NCBI GenBank assembly: GCA_017451735.1 | Contig: JAFTNU010000020.1 | Span: forward strand, 1-35,741 | Source: Clostridia bacterium | GTDB lineage: Bacteria; Bacillota; Clostridia; Oscillospirales; CAG-272 | Direction of reading: 5' to 3' | DNA: 35,741 nt | Shown here: one piece after another, positions 23,627 to 32,279 of the stretch | How positions within the stretch are numbered: the stretch's first letter is position 1 | Layout of the letters: each line of letters begins with the position of its first letter | The notes under the pieces: generated by a model | What the model was told of the DNA's origin: nothing | The model's database searches: none | The model's input: the letters and a program-made list of their open reading frames with translations, nothing else | Translations under genes and position numbers: made by a program

Positions 23627-25824
23627 CAGCCGGACACCTCGCACTGTTTTATAAACATATCCTGCTTTACCTTGCTCAGTTTTACGAAGTATTCATTCCA
23701 TCCGCAAACTCTTACCTGTAGGGTCGCGTGCTTTTCGGGATGCAGCTGCGCCTCCTTCAAGGTTTCTCCGCTTATAATATTACCTTGCAACGCAAAGCCT
23801 CCGTATTCGAAGAACACCTTGATCAGCGCTTCAAAATCGACCAACCCCTTTTCTCCCTCAACGGCAGAGGGGTGCAGAATGAAATCAAAGGGTACACCGT
23901 CCAAGAAGGATGCTGAATCGATCTTCAGCACCGATTGCATATACGCCGTTATGCCGCCTCGGTCCATCCCATCGGACGCACACAAATTTTTGGATATAGG
24001 TGTTTTTGCATTTCTGCCGTCGGGTGTTGCCGAGGTCATTTCTCCATGCTTGATACAGTGATATACCGAATCAAGTCCAAGACGCACCTTGCCGCCACGC
24101 TCAAGCGTTCTTCCGCAATATCTTGTTGCAAGATGGTCAAGAATATCCGTCATGATCTTGTCGGGAGCGTCCATGTTGTTTCCGTATTTTTCTTTGTCCT
24201 TGATCACTTTTGCTTGCAAAGCTTCAAATCCACGCCAATCCTGTGCGAGGGCTTTTCTTATATCCGCAAGAGAGATCTCCTTGCGCTCATAAACATATTT
24301 CTGAATGGCAACGAGCGAGTCAACGGTCGTTGCGAGACCGTGATGCTTTAAGGAAAGGTTGTTGTATTTGAGTGGATATTCGTGTACGTCCGCTCCCTTT
24401 TCCAAGCATTCGGGAAAGCTGCCGGAATAGATCGGAGAAGGGTTTATGCGCGTGCTGTATCTGCCTTGCTTCTCGATAAAATTCAAAGCAAAATCGGTAC
24501 AGTAATCAAGCTGCTTTAGAAAAATCGCAAAAAATGCATCAAAGCTTTGAATGTCAGCTTCACTGGCGTAGCCGACTTGCATTCCCGTTTGAATATCCTT
24601 TCCGCCGTTTATAGCAAATTCAACGCATTTTACCGTGTTGAATCGCATGGCGCAAATCTCCGCCTCCTCCATGCCCATAACGATCGGCTCATAGCAACCG
24701 GAAATGACGTAATGCTGGCTATCCTCACGGGGAATGCCTATTTTCTCATATCCCTTGAATACAGCCTCGTCACCGATCAGGCAAATGCTGTTGTGACCGT
24801 TTCTGATCATCGAAACTGCCTTTCTCAGGATTTGCTTGTCAAGATCTTTGTGATATCTGATATGGATCTTAGGGTCGTAAATGTCCATTTCGTCGTACAC
24901 ATCCAGAATGATATGGCTCAGCCGGTTTGTAAAATCCTTTCCGTCTTTATCCGAGCCGCACATGGTAAAGGGCTGCTCGGCAAACCTTTTGGCGGCGGTG
25001 AAATGGATAAAATAATATCTGAGCAGCTCCTTGAGATCTTCTTCCGGCGTCCCGTTTTTTCTGTCGTTTTCATAATAAGGGAAGTATAGTCTGTCAATCG
25101 GCCCGAGCGTTCTTCCTCTTTCTGCTCCGATCTCCTCAAAATAGAGATAAAGAACTGAAAATTGCATGACCTCATAAAGTGTTTCGGGCGGTCTTTCGGC
25201 GAGGCGCTTGATGCACGCCGAAAACTGCGGTATGTTGAATTGCAGCGAGTATGCATAGATTCTGCCGAGCAGTCTGATCATGGCTTGATAACAAATGATG
25301 ACAGAATCGAGAAAAACGATCTGTTTGCTTTCATAATCGCCCGCTGCAATAAGCTCGGCCCTTGCGGCCTTTGCGTTCTTTAGAATCCCGGGAAATCCGT
25401 TCTGGAGCAGGTACGGCCAGTTCGGGACGGTGTGTGTGAAATCAACCGACATCCAATCCAGCCCGGCGGCTGCAAAGGTTTTGAACCGTTCGTATTCCGT
25501 TGGCAGCTCTTTCTCGCGTATTTTCCGTTTCTGAGAAGAAAATGCTTTTTGAAAGATGCTGTTCGTGGCGAAATAAGAATAGTCAATACCGAGATTGAAT
25601 TTAACGGCAAACGGCGTATGCTCGTTGATTTCAAGCTGAAGGTTATCTAACAGATATGCGTACGCCTCGGCACATACAAGTGGGCGTGGCTCATCGGTTG
25701 GCGTGTCTTGTATTTTCTGAAGAGCTTCATACAGCTCGTTTGCTCCGATTCCCGTGGATTCATCAAAGTGTGCGTTTTGAAATTCATTTTCAACGAAAGG
25801 TCGGTTTTCTGTAAATTTTTTCAT
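23626..25824 (-). CDS. Glycyl-radical enzyme (PFL/dehydratase superfamily), module B
   Basis: 732 aa. Active-site Cys is C377 in SGCYEP and the glycyl radical residue is G708 in RVCGWNEYF, 24 residues from the end. Both loops are the same unusual forms as in the module A enzyme, and the two proteins align along their length, so they are paralogues in one GRE subfamily. The Cys-x-Glu-Pro motif points to an eliminase/dehydratase-type reaction rather than formate lysis; the substrate is unknown. The ribosome site AGAGGTGAT precedes the ATG. It is followed directly by its own activase and divergent from an AraC regulator. The more A+T-rich composition than the neighbours suggests a separate acquisition. 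Confidence 0.9.
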   Translation of the reverse strand: MKKFTENRPFVENEFQNAHFDESTGIGANELYEALQKIQDTPTDEPRPLVCAEAYAYLLDNLQLEINEHTPFAVKFNLGIDYSYFATNSIFQKAFSSQKRKIREKELPTEYERFKTFAAAGLDWMSVDFTHTVPNWPYLLQNGFPGILKNAKAARAELIAAGDYESKQIVFLDSVIICYQAMIRLLGRIYAYSLQFNIPQFSACIKRLAERPPETLYEVMQFSVLYLYFEEIGAERGRTLGPIDRLYFPYYENDRKNGTPEEDLKELLRYYFIHFTAAKRFAEQPFTMCGSDKDGKDFTNRLSHIILDVYDEMDIYDPKIHIRYHKDLDKQILRKAVSMIRNGHNSICLIGDEAVFKGYEKIGIPREDSQHYVISGCYEPIVMGMEEAEICAMRFNTVKCVEFAINGGKDIQTGMQVGYASEADIQSFDAFFAIFLKQLDYCTDFALNFIEKQGRYSTRINPSPIYSGSFPECLEKGADVHEYPLKYNNLSLKHHGLATTVDSLVAIQKYVYERKEISLADIRKALAQDWRGFEALQAKVIKDKEKYGNNMDAPDKIMTDILDHLATRYCGRTLERGGKVRLGLDSVYHCIKHGEMTSATPDGRNAKTPISKNLCASDGMDRGGITAYMQSVLKIDSASFLDGVPFDFILHPSAVEGEKGLVDFEALIKVFFEYGGFALQGNIISGETLKEAQLHPEKHATLQVRVCGWNEYFVKLSKVKQDMFIKQCEVSG

Positions 25825-25845
25825 TTTCGATCACCTCTGAAACGA

Positions 25846-25874
25846 ATTGTACCACAAAGTATCACGGCATAAAA
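25846..25874 (-). promoter_or_regulatory. Extended -10 promoter of GRE operon B
   Basis: On the minus strand TGGTACAAT (25854-25846) is an extended -10. The -35 region (TTTTAT, 25874-25869) is weak, which suits activator dependence on the divergent AraC protein. Confidence 0.6.
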
Positions 25875-25910
25875 TACACAAAAATGCCAAAATGATGTAC
25901 AAAACGGTCA

Positions 25911-25939
25911 TTGACGACAGGCGTTAAAAAATGTATAAT
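25911..25939 (+). promoter_or_regulatory. Sigma-A promoter of the AraC regulator, module B
   Basis: TTGACG (25911-25916), 17 bases, TATAAT (25934-25939). The -10 ends 18 bases before the start codon, exactly as in module A. Confidence 0.88.
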
Positions 25940-25957
25940 GGTATGGGAGGTGAGGAT

Positions 25958-26731
25958 ATGAAATCCGATGTGACGGTAACAAAAATCGAAAACGTATATT
26001 ATCAGAAGACTAACGATTGGCATCGAAATGGATTCAAGCCCAGGATCTTTGACGGTGCAGTGCTTTTCAAAGAGGGAGAAATAGAGTATTATTTTCAAAA
26101 TCAAACCGTGGTCGCAAGAAAAGGAGATCTCCTGCTTTTGCCGGGCAAGCTCCCGTATGGAGGCAAGCGGCGCACAGACCGGGTAGCGTATTATGTGTTG
26201 GATTTCACCTGCCTTTCCCATCATGAATTGGTTTCTCTGGGTGCCCCCTTGGTTGTACAGGTAAAAGAATACGATAAACGCTTATCCGAATTTCAAAATG
26301 CGGTTGATATATGGAACAGACAAACAGCAACCGTAAACCTCAGCATCAAATCTTTTTTGTTTTCTATGCTTGGCGAGGTCAATATGCTCAACAAGCTTGA
26401 CCGAGCCGATGCGCGAAGTGAGGAGATCGTTGCCTATATTGCGGATCATTTCTGTGACCCGCAAATTTCGGTCAAGATGCTTTGTCAAAGATTTTTCATA
26501 TCCGAATCGCAACTGCGAAGAAATCTGCGAAAGACTACGGGATCAAGTCCAAATGACTATATATCCACCTTGCGGATCAATAAAGCAAAAAACGAGCTTG
26601 CACACACCGACAAAACCATAAAACAAATATCCGCAGAATGCGGATTTTCATCTCCATATTATTTTTCAAGGTGCTTTTCTGATATGACAAAAATATCTCC
26701 CACAGAATACAGAACTCTCACCCGCATTTAA
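25958..26731 (+). CDS. AraC-family transcriptional regulator, module B
   Basis: 257 aa. A cupin-like N-terminal sensor (about 15-110; GDLLLLPGKLPYGG turn) precedes a C-terminal AraC DNA-binding domain with two helix-turn-helix units (ISVKMLCQRFFISESQLRRNL and TIKQISAECGFSSPYYFSRCF) and the closing P-x-x-Y. The frame is open to 25931, but that ATG overlaps the -10 box. ATG 25958 follows GGGAGG at ideal distance. It is divergent from GRE operon B, which it probably controls. The stop codon lies in the loop of the following hairpin. Confidence 0.9.
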   Translation: MKSDVTVTKIENVYYQKTNDWHRNGFKPRIFDGAVLFKEGEIEYYFQNQTVVARKGDLLLLPGKLPYGGKRRTDRVAYYVLDFTCLSHHELVSLGAPLVVQVKEYDKRLSEFQNAVDIWNRQTATVNLSIKSFLFSMLGEVNMLNKLDRADARSEEIVAYIADHFCDPQISVKMLCQRFFISESQLRRNLRKTTGSSPNDYISTLRINKAKNELAHTDKTIKQISAECGFSSPYYFSRCFSDMTKISPTEYRTLTRI

Positions 26732-26746
26732 GCGGGTGAGAGTTCT
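26711..26746. terminator. Hairpin terminator between AraC gene and spoIVB
   Basis: Perfect 15-bp arms (26711-26725 and 26732-26746) with a six-base loop that contains the TAA of the AraC gene. T-tracts are weak on both strands. It is probably a shared terminator for the converging genes. Confidence 0.75.
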
Positions 26747-26752
26747 TGCACT

Positions 26753-27784
26753 TTATTCTGCCAGATCTCCCATTTGGTTAAGCATATTCTCAATAAATAT
26801 CCCATATCCGGTGGTGGGATCCCCGATCAGCACGTGGGTCACTGCACCGACGAGGTGACCGTCCTGAATGATGGGGCTGCCGCTCATGCCCTGGATGATG
26901 CCGCCTGTTTTTTCAAGGAGCGCTTTGTCGGTGATGTGCACGGTGAAGCATTTGTTGCCCTCGGCGGCGCGGTTGATGGCGGTGATCTCCGCATTGTATT
27001 CCCGTGGGACGTTGTCATCCAAGGTGCACCAAAGGGTCACGGCGCCGTCGTGGACCTCGTCGCGGTAGGCGATGGGCAGTGCGCCCGTGGGGAGCGAGGG
27101 GCGTTCGGCAAAGGCGCCGAACACGCCGCAGGGCGTGTTTTGCGTCAGCGAGCCGGTCTTACCCGCCGAAAAATGCCCCTTCAGCTCACCGGGTGCTCCC
27201 GCCGCTCCCTTGTTCATACCGGCAATGGTCACACCCATCACACTGCCCCTTGCCATGGGGATCAGTGTGCCGCTCTCTCCGTCACAGATGCCGTGGCCCA
27301 GACCGCCGAAGGTATTCTGCTCGGTCACAAAGGTCACGGTACCGATGCCTGCGCCCGAATCTCTGACGTAAAGTCCCGTGCGTAGTCTGCCGTCCTCGTC
27401 ACAAGGAAGGGGCGTGATGCGGGCAGTTCGCTCCTTACCTTCCCGTCGAAAGGAAAGGGTCAGCGGACAGGTGCCGTTTTTTTCGATGGCCTCGGCCAGG
27501 TTGGCCGCGCTATCGATCTTTTCTTCATTGATCTGATAAATGCAGTCGCCCGGACGCAGTCCCGCATCTTTTGCGGGATTGTGTGCGCCTCCGCCGCTTT
27601 GCACATCACAGTAGCCCACTACCAGAACGCCATCGGTGAAAAAGCGTACACCGAAAGGAATGCCGCCCACATACAGCGTGGGGCGCTCCCGCGTGACGCC
27701 CATGACGGGCAGTGTCAACGCTGTTATAATAAGAAGGATGGCAAGCAGAAAACCGCCACGCCTTTTGATTTTATTTGAATTCAT
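26753..27784 (-). CDS. spoIVB: SpoIVB peptidase (S55 family)
   Basis: 343 aa. SpoIVB is secreted from the forespore and triggers processing of pro-sigma-K in the mother cell. An N-terminal membrane/signal segment (about 10-30) is followed by a PDZ domain (about 68-115, with DAGLRPGDCIYQIN) and the S55 serine peptidase domain. The catalytic His is H164 in GLGHGICDG and the nucleophile S301 in QGMSGSPII. The length is shorter than the B. subtilis protein, mainly in the N-terminal part. The ribosome site is weak (a G-run ten bases before the ATG). It stands as a single gene. In other Firmicutes spo0A often follows spoIVB; it does not here. Confidence 0.92.
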   Translation of the reverse strand: MNSNKIKRRGGFLLAILLIITALTLPVMGVTRERPTLYVGGIPFGVRFFTDGVLVVGYCDVQSGGGAHNPAKDAGLRPGDCIYQINEEKIDSAANLAEAIEKNGTCPLTLSFRREGKERTARITPLPCDEDGRLRTGLYVRDSGAGIGTVTFVTEQNTFGGLGHGICDGESGTLIPMARGSVMGVTIAGMNKGAAGAPGELKGHFSAGKTGSLTQNTPCGVFGAFAERPSLPTGALPIAYRDEVHDGAVTLWCTLDDNVPREYNAEITAINRAAEGNKCFTVHITDKALLEKTGGIIQGMSGSPIIQDGHLVGAVTHVLIGDPTTGYGIFIENMLNQMGDLAE

Positions 27785-27957
27785 GATTTTTTTCCCCCAA
27801 AAAAGTCGCTTTGTTATTACTATGCGCCCGTCGGATTCTTTTCATCAATAACAATTAACTCTGTTGTTGCCATGATTTTAAAGCAGTCAGATTTTAAGGC
27901 ACTTTCGGCCATTGCGAAAAAAACGGTAAATTTTTCGATGTTTTTGAGATGCATGAC

Positions 27958-27985
27958 TTGACAATTTTGGAATTTTAATTATAAT
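27958..27985 (+). promoter_or_regulatory. Sigma-A promoter of the MarR/ABC operon
   Basis: TTGACA (27958-27963), 16 bases, TATAAT (27980-27985): consensus boxes with spacing one short of ideal. Confidence 0.85.
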
Positions 27986-27990
27986 GATAG

Positions 27991-28006
27991 TTAGTTTATA
28001 AACTAA
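27991..28006. promoter_or_regulatory. Perfect palindrome, probable MarR operator
   Basis: TTAGTTTATAAACTAA is a perfect 16-base palindrome lying over the expected transcription start of the MarR gene. This is the size, symmetry and place expected for autorepression by a MarR dimer. Confidence 0.75.
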
Positions 28007-28027
28007 TTTTTTGAAAGGAAAAGCGAT

Positions 28028-28504
28028 ATGCGAAGCAAAAAAGAATTGCCGCCGTCGCCCCCGGAACGGGAGGAGCTGCGGGCACTGCCTGCAGCTCCTC
28101 GCATGATCATGGAGATCTCCCGTCTGTTGCGTTTCCGTGCACACCAGGGCGAGGAGGAGGGCATCATGGCACAGAATACCGCCCGTCTGGTTCTCAGCCA
28201 CCTGGCGGTTCGGGATCATGTCAACCAACTGGAGCTGGTCAAGCTGACCCGTCTGAAGGCCCCGACCGTCAGCGTACTGCTGCGGCATATGGAGGAGGAA
28301 GGATATGTGTGCCGCATGCCGGATGAGGCCGACCGTCGCGCCATGCGTGTCTCTCTGACCGAAAAGGGAAGGGAGTTTGACCGCAGACATCTTTCCCGCA
28401 TCTCCACCAACGATCAGACCGCCATGCGGGGGATCGAAGGGGAGGATGAGGAGACGTTGATCCGTTTGCTCACCCGTATTCGGGATAATTTATCGGAAAG
28501 GTAG
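28028..28504 (+). CDS. MarR-family transcriptional regulator
   Basis: 158 aa. Winged helix-turn-helix of the MarR type: recognition region NQLELVKLTRLKAPTVSVLL and the wing with the conserved DEADRRAMRVSLTEKG. Helices at both ends provide the dimer interface. It is the first gene of an operon with two ABC exporter halves, a common arrangement in which the MarR protein represses the exporter until a drug or toxic metabolite binds. AAAGGA precedes the ATG, and a palindromic operator overlaps the promoter. The ligand is unknown. Confidence 0.93.
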   Translation: MRSKKELPPSPPEREELRALPAAPRMIMEISRLLRFRAHQGEEEGIMAQNTARLVLSHLAVRDHVNQLELVKLTRLKAPTVSVLLRHMEEEGYVCRMPDEADRRAMRVSLTEKGREFDRRHLSRISTNDQTAMRGIEGEDEETLIRLLTRIRDNLSER

Positions 28505-28513
28505 GAGACTGTT

Positions 28514-30316
28514 GTGGGTAAGCTGTTTCGATACTTAAAGCCATATTGGTTCTATGCCATGGTGTCCCCATTACTGATGATACTGGAGGTCACGGCCGAC
28601 CTTTGCCTGCCCTATCTTATGTCCTTTATCGTCAATTACGGCATCATCGGCGAGGACATCGGGGGAAGCGGAGTGGCATCTGCCATCATGGGCCTTATTT
28701 TTCCCGATGGCGGCTATAGCGGATTGCAGATCATCATCACCTTTGGTGTGCTGATGCTTGTAGTGGTGCTGGTGGGTGGCTTTTTTGGAACATTGTGCGC
28801 CTATACGGCGGCAAAGGCCTCCCAGGGATTTGGACACGACCTGCGCTGTGATGCCTACAAAAAGGTCATGTCCCTGTCGATTGAGCAGACAGACAAGTTC
28901 ACCACGGGGTCCCTTGTTACCCGTATGACCAATGATATTGCCATGATCGTGGAATTCATGGAAATGATCCTGCGGATGTTTGTCCGCGCCCCTATCTTTA
29001 TCATCGGCGGCACACTGTTTCTGCTCTCGCTGGATGTACAGTTCGGCGTGGTGTTGCTGATCTCTTTGCCTGTACTGATCGTGACTCTTGTGCTGGTTCT
29101 GGCCCGTGCGGTGCCGTTGTTTGGTACAGTGCAAAAGCGCTTGGATCGCGTAAACTGCGTGGTGCAGGAGAATGTGAGCGGTGCCCGTGTAGTCAAGGCC
29201 TATGTCCGTGAGGACTATGAATGTGACCGATTCCGCACCGCCAACGGGGAATTGCGGGATGTGAACTACCGGGTTCAGCGCCTGATGGCCATCATTCAGC
29301 CCGTGCTGATCGTGGTGGAAAATTTTGCGGTCATTGCCGTCATCTGGCTGGGCGGTCATCGGATCGCAGACGGACTTGCGGGGATGAGCACCGGTAACGT
29401 TATGGCGGCTGTTACATACACCACCCAGGTGATCTCCTCGATCATGATGATCACACGAATGTTCCAATCGGTTTCCCGTGCTCTGGCGTCCGCAAACCGT
29501 GTACGCGAGGTCATGGATTGCGATCCCGTGATCGAGAGCGGCGATCAGAATGCCGCTCCTGCGGAAGTGGCAGTTTCGTTCCGTGATGTGAGCTTTCGAT
29601 ATCCCGGCACCGTGGGTGCTCCCGTGCTCCATGACATCAGCCTGGAGGTGAAAAAGGGAGAGACTCTGGCCATTGTGGGCGCAACCGGATCGGGGAAGTC
29701 CTCTCTTGTCAAAATGATCCCCAGATTTTATGATGCTACACAGGGAGAAATTCTTGTGGACGGCGTATCCGTCAAGGATTACGATTTGAAGAAGCTGCGC
29801 CAAAAAATCGGATACGTGTTGCAAAAAAGCGAGCTTTTTTCGGATACAGTGGCCAATAACATCCGCTGGGGGCGTGCCGATGCCACCGACGAGGAGGTGC
29901 GGGACGCGGCGACCACCGCTCAGGCCGCATCCTTTATCGAAGGGTTCTCGGAAGGGTATGAGACCTTTGTGGCAGAAAAGGGCGCATCGCTTTCGGGCGG
30001 TCAGAAGCAGCGTATTTCCATTGCCCGTGCCCTGGCCCGCAAGCCCGAGATCCTCATTCTCGACGATGCAACCTCTGCCCTGGATCTGGCCACCGAGGCC
30101 AGATTGCGGGAGGCGTTGCATGAGAAATTGCGGGGCAGTACTGTGATCCTCATCGCGCAACGCATTGCCAGCGTGCGGGATGCAGACCGTATTGCCGTCA
30201 TCGAGAACGGGACAATCAAAGCTTGTGCGCCCCATGACGAATTGATGCAAAGCTGTGATACCTATCGCGAGATTTATGCTTCTCAGATGGAGAGAGGAGG
30301 TGAGGCGCATGAATAA
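28514..30316 (+). CDS. ABC exporter half-transporter with a degenerate ATP site
   Basis: 600 aa: six transmembrane helices (about 15-315) and a nucleotide-binding domain (about 350-590). Walker A is GATGSGKSS and the signature LSGGQKQR. Walker B ends in D517-D518 where the catalytic Glu is expected, and the H-loop His is replaced by Gln (Q549, in LIAQRIAS). These two changes are the mark of the degenerate-site subunit of heterodimeric exporters such as TM287/288 or BmrCD. The partner is the next gene. The start is GTG 28514 with AGGAG six bases ahead. The inferred role is export of drugs, peptides or lipids across the cytoplasmic membrane. Confidence 0.92.
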   Translation: MGKLFRYLKPYWFYAMVSPLLMILEVTADLCLPYLMSFIVNYGIIGEDIGGSGVASAIMGLIFPDGGYSGLQIIITFGVLMLVVVLVGGFFGTLCAYTAAKASQGFGHDLRCDAYKKVMSLSIEQTDKFTTGSLVTRMTNDIAMIVEFMEMILRMFVRAPIFIIGGTLFLLSLDVQFGVVLLISLPVLIVTLVLVLARAVPLFGTVQKRLDRVNCVVQENVSGARVVKAYVREDYECDRFRTANGELRDVNYRVQRLMAIIQPVLIVVENFAVIAVIWLGGHRIADGLAGMSTGNVMAAVTYTTQVISSIMMITRMFQSVSRALASANRVREVMDCDPVIESGDQNAAPAEVAVSFRDVSFRYPGTVGAPVLHDISLEVKKGETLAIVGATGSGKSSLVKMIPRFYDATQGEILVDGVSVKDYDLKKLRQKIGYVLQKSELFSDTVANNIRWGRADATDEEVRDAATTAQAASFIEGFSEGYETFVAEKGASLSGGQKQRISIARALARKPEILILDDATSALDLATEARLREALHEKLRGSTVILIAQRIASVRDADRIAVIENGTIKACAPHDELMQSCDTYREIYASQMERGGEAHE

Positions 30317-32279
30317 GGGCGGACCAAGCAATAAGGTTCTGGAGCTTCCCGGACGCGGTGGCGGCGGACCGCGGAACATGAGCCGTGTGAATGTTCAAAA
30401 GCCCAAGCATGGCAAAGAGACGCTCCTGCGCCTGTCTAAATACATCGGTCGCAGTCGCTATATTCTCATCGCTCTTCTGATCATCACCCTTCTTGTTGCG
30501 GCGGTGGATCTGGTGGGGCCGCTCCTGCAGGGCAACGCCATCGACGCCATCGAGGCGGTGCGTTACAATGCCGATACCGGCGAGCTGCTCTACAATTATG
30601 ACGCCGATGAAGAGGCTTTTGCGGGCATCCATGTACGGACCGAATACAAGGTTCATTTTTACAGCTCCGATTATGTGGGACGGGAAGGGCATACGGCCGG
30701 CATGCTGGTCAATCTGACCGTTATGGCCATTCTGTTTGCCGCGTCGGCGATCCTCAACTATTTCATGGGTGTGGTCGCGGCCAAGCTGTCTCAGCGTACG
30801 GTCTATACCATGCGCAACGATCTGTTTGAAAAGATCTCCCGTCTGCCCATCAAATACACCGATACGCATAAGCACGGTGATATTATGTCCCGCATTACCA
30901 ACGATGTGGAGAATGTTTCCAATGCCATATCCAGTTCGATCACCTTGCTGTTTTCGGGCATCCTTACGGTGGTGGGATCTTTGGTCATGATGCTGTTTCT
31001 CAGCCCTCTGATGACACTTGTGGCCATGATCACCATTCCGCTGTCGATCTTTATTTCGGGCAAGCTGACCAAATTCATGCGTAAATACTTCATCAGTCAG
31101 CAAAAGCTGCTGGGCTCTCTCAACGGTACGGTAGAGGAGATGGTGACCTCTTACGGTACGGTCGTGGCTTACGGCAAGGAGCCCGATGCCGTCGAGGTCT
31201 TTGGCGGCTACAGTGCGGGGCTGCGTGATTGCGCAGTCAAGGCACGCGTCTGGGGCTCGATCATGGGCCCGATCATGAATTTTCTTGGTAATCTCCAATA
31301 TGTTCTGGTGGCCGCCACGGGCGGTGCCATGATCCTGTTCGGCGGTCCCGGTAACATCAGTATCGGTAATATCCAGTCCATGCTGTCCTACTCCAAAAAC
31401 TTTACCCGACCCATCAATCAGATCGCCAATCAGTATTCCACCATTCTCACGGCCCTGGCCGGTGCCGAGCGCATTTTTGAGATCATGGACGGCGCCGATG
31501 AGATCGATGAGGGAACCGTGTCTATGACTCCCGCCGATGTGGAGGGGAATATTTCCTTCCGGGATATACGGTTCTCCTACGTAGAGGGTGAGCCTGTATT
31601 GAAGGGCTTAAACCTGGAGGTGGGGAAGGGAAAAAGGATCGCCATTGTCGGTGCCACCGGCTCCGGTAAAACTACCGTTGTCAATCTGTTGACCCGCTTT
31701 TACGAATTGGATGGGGGACAGATCACCGTAGACGGGGTAGATATTACCCACATTCCCAAAGCGGTCTTGCGTCGCTCTATTGCCATCGTGCTGCAGGATA
31801 CGGTACTGTTCCGTGATACCATCCGTAACAATATCAAATACGGCGCACAGGATGCTACCGACGAGGATATGAAACGGGCGGCACGGCATGCCAAAGCGGA
31901 TATCTTTATCGAGCGCCTGCCCGACGGTTACGATACCGTGCTGACCGAGGGCGGCAGCAATCTTTCCCAGGGTCAGCGACAGCTGCTGTCCATTGCCCGT
32001 GCCGTTCTGGCAGATCCGAAAATCCTGATCCTGGACGAGGCCACCTCCTCCGTGGATACCCGTACCGAAATGCACATTCAGCAGGCCATGGTGGCACTGA
32101 TGAAGAACCGCACGTCCCTGATCATTGCCCACCGTCTTTCCACCATTCGCGATGCCGATACCATTGTGGTGCTTCGTGACGGTGTGATCGCCGAGGCGGG
32201 CAACCATGAGGAGCTGTTGGCGCGGGGCGGGGAATATGCCAAGCTTTACAGTAACCAGTTTGCGGGGATCGCCACCTGA
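30309..32279 (+). CDS. ABC exporter half-transporter, catalytically competent partner
   Basis: 656 aa from ATG 30309, which overlaps the previous stop by eight bases and has GAGG upstream. A Gly-rich, basic N-terminal tail (residues 1-30) precedes six transmembrane helices. Between the first two helices lies an insertion of about 50 residues (around 75-125) rich in Asp, Glu and Tyr, probably extracellular. The NBD has a canonical Walker A (GATGSGKTT), signature LSQGQ, Walker B ending in Asp-Glu (LDEATSSVD) and the H-loop His (IIAHRLST). With the degenerate first half it should form one heterodimeric exporter. Confidence 0.92.
   Translation: MNKGGPSNKVLELPGRGGGGPRNMSRVNVQKPKHGKETLLRLSKYIGRSRYILIALLIITLLVAAVDLVGPLLQGNAIDAIEAVRYNADTGELLYNYDADEEAFAGIHVRTEYKVHFYSSDYVGREGHTAGMLVNLTVMAILFAASAILNYFMGVVAAKLSQRTVYTMRNDLFEKISRLPIKYTDTHKHGDIMSRITNDVENVSNAISSSITLLFSGILTVVGSLVMMLFLSPLMTLVAMITIPLSIFISGKLTKFMRKYFISQQKLLGSLNGTVEEMVTSYGTVVAYGKEPDAVEVFGGYSAGLRDCAVKARVWGSIMGPIMNFLGNLQYVLVAATGGAMILFGGPGNISIGNIQSMLSYSKNFTRPINQIANQYSTILTALAGAERIFEIMDGADEIDEGTVSMTPADVEGNISFRDIRFSYVEGEPVLKGLNLEVGKGKRIAIVGATGSGKTTVVNLLTRFYELDGGQITVDGVDITHIPKAVLRRSIAIVLQDTVLFRDTIRNNIKYGAQDATDEDMKRAARHAKADIFIERLPDGYDTVLTEGGSNLSQGQRQLLSIARAVLADPKILILDEATSSVDTRTEMHIQQAMVALMKNRTSLIIAHRLSTIRDADTIVVLRDGVIAEAGNHEELLARGGEYAKLYSNQFAGIAT

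Noticed and set aside
27820-27954. 44-codon minus-strand ORF upstream of spoIVB
   Set aside because: No Shine-Dalgarno site, no recognisable family, and it overlaps an A+T-rich promoter region where open frames of this length occur by chance.
28571-30379. 602-codon minus-strand frame opposite the first ABC exporter gene
   Set aside because: The plus strand holds canonical ABC motifs with a good start; the minus frame is His-rich noise.
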